Shown piece by piece: positions 63,400-64,000 of a stretch of DNA of 64,000 nt. The stretch comes from Paenibacillus sp. JJ-100 (GTDB taxonomy: Bacteria; Bacillota; Bacilli; Paenibacillales; Paenibacillaceae), in contig NZ_CAOJCM010000001.1 in the NCBI RefSeq assembly GCF_948329825.1, positions 124,001-188,000 on the forward strand, given 5' to 3'. The notes beneath the pieces are model-generated. The model was given only the letters and a program-made list of their open reading frames with translations, was not told the origin of the DNA and searched no databases. The position numbers and the translations under genes are program-made. The stretch's first letter is position 1. Every line of letters begins with the position of its first letter.

Positions 63400-64000
63400 G
63401 AGCTATTGTATGTGAAGAAATGGATCGGTTGGTGCTGAAGGAACTGCCACAGCCCGAAAGAGCAGAGGAAGAAGCATTGGTTGCCATTCGGCGGATTGGT
63501 ATCTGCGGTACAGATTTGCATGCGTACAAAGGTAATCAGCCGTTTTTTACGTATCCTCGTGTACTTGGTCATGAACTTGCAGGCATCATTGAAGAAATCG
63601 GCCCTAATGAGGCTGGTTTAAAGTCTGGGGATCAGGTAAGCATTATCCCTTATCTGCATTGCGGACATTGTGTTGCTTGTCGTTCGGGCAAAACAAACTG
63701 TTGTGCTTCCATGCAAGTAATGGGTGTACATGTAGATGGGGGGATGAGGGAACGAATTACAGTGCCCGTCTCTCATCTGCTAAAAGCAGAGGGGTTAACG
63801 CTGGATGAGACAGCCATGGTTGAACCACTTAGCATTGGGGCTCATGCTGTACGCAGAGCTGCATTACAACCGGGGGAGCGAGTCGTGGTTATTGGGGCGG
63901 GGCCCATCGGACTTGGTGTTATGGCTTTTGCCAAACAAGCAGGTGCTTACGTCATCGCAGTGGATCGTAACCTGGACAGGCTGGAACTAAGCCGAAGCTG
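63396..64000 (+). CDS. Zinc-dependent alcohol dehydrogenase (3' end outside the window)
   Basis: The first about 201 residues are present and the frame is open to the window edge. Visible are the catalytic zinc Cys in GICGTDLHAYKG, His-Glu in VLGHELAG, the structural zinc cysteines in HCGHCVACRSGKTNCC, and the start of the Rossmann fold GERVVVIGAGPIGLGVMAFA. This is the sorbitol/threonine dehydrogenase-like MDR family. ATG 63396 follows AGAGGAGG, overlapping the AKR stop. It may act on the same sugar or polyol as the AKR. Confidence 0.88.
   Translation, partial: MRAIVCEEMDRLVLKELPQPERAEEEALVAIRRIGICGTDLHAYKGNQPFFTYPRVLGHELAGIIEEIGPNEAGLKSGDQVSIIPYLHCGHCVACRSGKTNCCASMQVMGVHVDGGMRERITVPVSHLLKAEGLTLDETAMVEPLSIGAHAVRRAALQPGERVVVIGAGPIGLGVMAFAKQAGAYVIAVDRNLDRLELSRS

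Overview
The window is chromosomal DNA from a low-to-mid GC endospore-forming Firmicute, most likely Paenibacillus. This rests on AGGAGG-type ribosome binding sites, T-box and SAM-I leaders, a Spo0E-like protein, CotF-like coat proteins, a KinA/KinE-like soluble kinase and a futalosine-pathway gene (mqnC). Most of it is housekeeping sequence. No phage, transposase or CRISPR was found. Genes are dense, mainly on the + strand, with small convergent islands closed by bidirectional terminators.

Layout. 1-1717: L20-type leader and infC-rpmI-rplT, with infC starting at AUU. 1718-7127: a nucleoside ABC importer operon (nupNOPQ type) with a perfect PurR box upstream. 7230-8057: a GYGP-repeat protein convergent with a GNAT acetyltransferase. 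8211-16499: branched-chain amino acid genes: leucine-type T-box, ilvB-ilvH, a structured intergenic region, ilvC, leuA, a reverse-strand aldo/keto reductase behind a 95-bp palindrome, then leuB; leuCD are absent. 16501-17306: a YkuU-like peroxiredoxin with a perfect PerR box. 17599-24151: a small Cys-rich protein, a PAS histidine kinase, a MoxR/DUF58/DUF4129 cluster and a DRE-TIM aldolase-like protein. 24457-26583: a membrane GGDEF/EAL protein. 26726-26881: tRNA-Pro and tRNA-Gly.

26964-29227: an ABC-F ATPase behind a long leader with a 22-codon upstream ORF and an intrinsic terminator, the layout of ribosome-stalling attenuators that induce antibiotic resistance. 29241-33178: Phe T-box and pheST. 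33317-36088: a ZapA domain fused to about 800 residues of coiled coil. 36193-40887: CuA-like cupredoxin lipoprotein, small membrane protein, mutS2, DUF350 protein, a 27-residue membrane peptide and a double zinc-ribbon protein. 41023-46615: MFS transporter, FAD oxidoreductase, coat proteins, alaR-alaT and a Spo0E-like protein. 46800-49573: lipoprotein, CobU-like ATPase, PduO-type cobalamin adenosyltransferase and RluA synthase. 49608-50171: seven tandem 80/81-bp repeats. 50362-56788: ArsC/Spx-like protein, 5'-3' exonuclease, NAGPA-family protein, MOSC protein, ROK kinase, an HRDC protein behind a leader terminator, and CorA. 57247-60904: SAM-I riboswitch and metA-metI-metC. 61031-64000: mqnC, then an aldo/keto reductase coupled to a zinc alcohol dehydrogenase cut by the window edge.

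Regulation is mostly by cis-acting RNA: L20 leader, two T-boxes, SAM-I, the ABC-F attenuator, the HRDC leader terminator and the unassigned ilvH-ilvC structure. The best candidates for undescribed biology are the ABC-F leader, the ZapA/coiled-coil fusion, the ilvH-ilvC structure, the tandem array, and the promoter-terminator unit ahead of the HRDC gene.
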